A DNA stretch of 5,826 nt from an uncultured Campylobacter sp. Lineage in GTDB: Bacteria > Campylobacterota > Campylobacteria > Campylobacterales > Campylobacteraceae. Numbering within the stretch: position 1 is the stretch's first letter; the number at the start of each line of letters is the position of its first letter. The notes beneath the pieces were generated by a model. The model was not told where the DNA came from. It ran no database searches and worked only from the letters and a program-made list of their open reading frames with translations. Shown in pieces: positions 5,227 through 5,826 of this stretch. The stretch is taken from the NCBI RefSeq assembly GCF_938045535.1, contig NZ_CALIMQ010000124.1:1-5826 (forward strand). Reading direction: 5' to 3'. The translations under genes and the position numbers were made by a program.

Positions 5227-5440
5227 AAAATTTTAAACGTATTTTAAAACAATCGCGCAAAATTTCAGCTTACGGCGACGACGCGGATTTTTAAATTTAA
5301 GCTTAAACCCGAACTTTGGAAATCGGACGGAAATTTCGCGCCTCATCTTGCTAATTTATACGGCGCCGTGCAAGCTCGCCCGTATCCGTAATGAGCGAAT
5401 TAAAAAGGATCGTTCGCGCCGCAAGTGGGCGGACGAATTA

Positions 5441-5449
5441 TGGTAAAAT
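5441..5449 (+). promoter_or_regulatory. Possible gpx promoter (extended -10)
   Basis: TGG-TAAAAT (5441-5449) fits an extended -10 element with no recognisable -35. A transcript from here would have a leader of roughly 130 bases before gpx, containing a small AGGAG-preceded frame. The genome is rich in TAAAAT words, so confidence is low. Confidence 0.35.
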
Positions 5450-5475
5450 TCGGCAAATTTATGTAGGAGCGGCGA

Positions 5476-5499
5476 ATGGGACGGCAGATAAATTTTTAA
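5476..5499 (+). CDS. Seven-residue leader-like frame upstream of gpx
   Basis: ATG at 5476 follows AGGAG (5465-5469) by six bases and encodes MGRQINF before TAA. It could be a leader peptide, the eroded start of another gene, or chance. The same frame beyond the stop stays open for some 30 codons (NRKRTHQEH...) but matches nothing I recognise. Confidence 0.2.
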   Translation: MGRQINF

Positions 5500-5574
5500 A
5501 ATCGCAAAAGAACACACCAAGAACACATTCGCTCGCTAAAGTCCATCCAAAATTTTAAGGCGAAAAGTGCCACA

Positions 5575-5580
5575 AAGGAG
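5575..5580 (+). promoter_or_regulatory. Shine-Dalgarno site of gpx
   Basis: AAGGAG is followed after five bases by ATA (5586-5588) where an ATG is expected. Every other gene start visible here uses the same five-base gap, so this marks the original gpx start even though the initiator codon is altered. Confidence 0.7.
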
Positions 5581-5585
5581 AAAAA

Positions 5586-5635
5586 ATACAAATCTACGAC
5601 ATAACGTAACTGCAGGCAGAGGCGAGCAAAAGTCT
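5586..5635 (+). pseudogene. gpx: Damaged 5' end of gpx: ATA for ATG and a one-base deletion
   Basis: ATA-CAA-ATC-TAC-GAC-ATA reads (M)QIYDI, the usual N-terminal strand of bacterial glutathione peroxidases. The next bases ACGTAACT give a TAA stop in that frame (5607-5609). Inserting one A in the A-run near 5603-5604 yields AAC-GTA-ACT-GCA-GGC, reading NVTAG and then RGEQKSMGEYRGK, which joins the downstream frame perfectly. So two lesions are seen: a start-codon G-to-A change at 5588 and a -1 frameshift six codons in. These may be real mutations or base errors. Confidence 0.75.
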
Positions 5636-5826
5636 ATGGGCGAGTACCGCGGCAAGGTGTTGCTAATCGCAAATACGGCCAGTAAATGCGGCTTTACGCC
5701 GCAGTACGAAGGCCTCGAAGCGCTTTATAAAAAATATCGGGACCGGGGTTTTGTCATTCTCGGCTTCCCGTCCAATCAGTTCCTTGCACAGGAACCGGGC
5801 AGTAACGACGAAGTGCAGTCGTTCTG
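5636..5826 (+). CDS. gpx: Glutathione peroxidase family protein (Cys type), 3' end beyond window
   Basis: Gpx-family enzymes reduce hydrogen peroxide and organic peroxides. Bacterial Cys-type members generally use thioredoxin. The open frame from the internal ATG gives 63 residues and runs off the edge. GEYRGKVLLIANTASKCGFTPQYEGLEALY holds the peroxidatic Cys (codon 5687-5689), a Cys rather than selenocysteine. GFPSNQFLAQEPGSNDEVQSF is the second family block, with the active-site Gln in AQEPG. The usual FPCNQ Cys is Ser here. The next codon begins TG at the window edge, where family members often have Cys. Upstream, the true N-terminus is broken by an ATA start and a frameshift, so translation may begin at this ATG, which lacks a clean Shine-Dalgarno, or the gene may be intact in the real genome. 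With tpx nearby it forms a peroxide-defence neighbourhood. Confidence 0.9.
   Translation, partial: MGEYRGKVLLIANTASKCGFTPQYEGLEALYKKYRDRGFVILGFPSNQFLAQEPGSNDEVQSF

Larger units (their letters stand above)
5216..5585. other. Divergent 370-bp spacer between the DUF4272 gene and gpx
   Basis: The region must hold promoters for both neighbours. On the minus strand, TAAAAT (5241-5246) and a TATAAAT (5354-5360) are possible -10 boxes for the DUF4272 gene; neither has a clear -35. It also contains a 12-bp palindrome TTTAAGCTTAAA (5296-5307), the 8-bp palindrome CGGCGCCG (5361-5368) and a weak GCGAA/TTCGC hairpin (5395-5417). The plus-strand promoter candidate and a seven-codon frame are listed separately. 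No RNA gene is recognised. Confidence 0.6.

Noticed and set aside
5740..5826. Possible second chimeric join near the right end of gpx, suggested by more TTC codons and Ser in FPSNQ
   Set aside because: Too few codons to judge, and the protein alignment to the Gpx family is continuous through this stretch.

Overview
The window looks like a metagenome-style contig from a Campylobacter-type epsilonproteobacterium (Campylobacterota). Three things point that way: the S12/S7/EF-G protein sequences, the absence of tuf after fusA, and AT-rich spacers full of AAATTTTA/TAAAATTT words beside moderately GC-rich genes. The flavour is that of oral or host-associated Campylobacter such as the gracilis/showae/rectus group, but the species call is inference. 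The first ~82 bases are not bacterial. They read as primate (almost certainly human) alpha-satellite DNA with a perfect CENP-B box, fused to the interior of rpsL. That is most simply a chimeric host/bacterium join.

Layout: 1-82 alpha-satellite; ~83-290 C-terminal half of rpsL (S12); 360-830 rpsG (S7); 840-2915 fusA (EF-G). These are the end of the str operon, tightly spaced, with good Shine-Dalgarno sites. A 631-bp AT-rich spacer follows (2916-3546), holding inverted and direct repeats and a TATAAT box. Then comes tpx (3547-3996), a thiol peroxidase with both redox cysteines but no C-terminal helix. A second spacer (3997-4471) holds a 20-bp palindrome and two tandem ~116-bp fold-back repeats. 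On the minus strand, 5215 down to 4550 encodes a DUF4272 protein cut short by an amber codon where the family usually has Trp. Its natural tail is still readable in frame down to a second stop at 4472. After a 370-bp divergent spacer, a glutathione peroxidase gene runs off the right edge. Its start is ATA instead of ATG, and a one-base deletion lies six codons later.

How the genes work together: S12, S7 and EF-G are translation machinery and look healthy. The downstream part carries two peroxide-detoxifying enzymes (Tpx, Gpx) flanking a DUF4272 protein of unknown role. All three downstream genes carry a lesion, and two of the lesions are G-to-A changes in the coding strand. This is either real gene decay or low-quality/damaged assembly. 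The chimeric left end makes the second explanation a serious one. The main structural novelty is the pair of fold-back repeats, whose inner stems differ in sequence but keep complementary arms.
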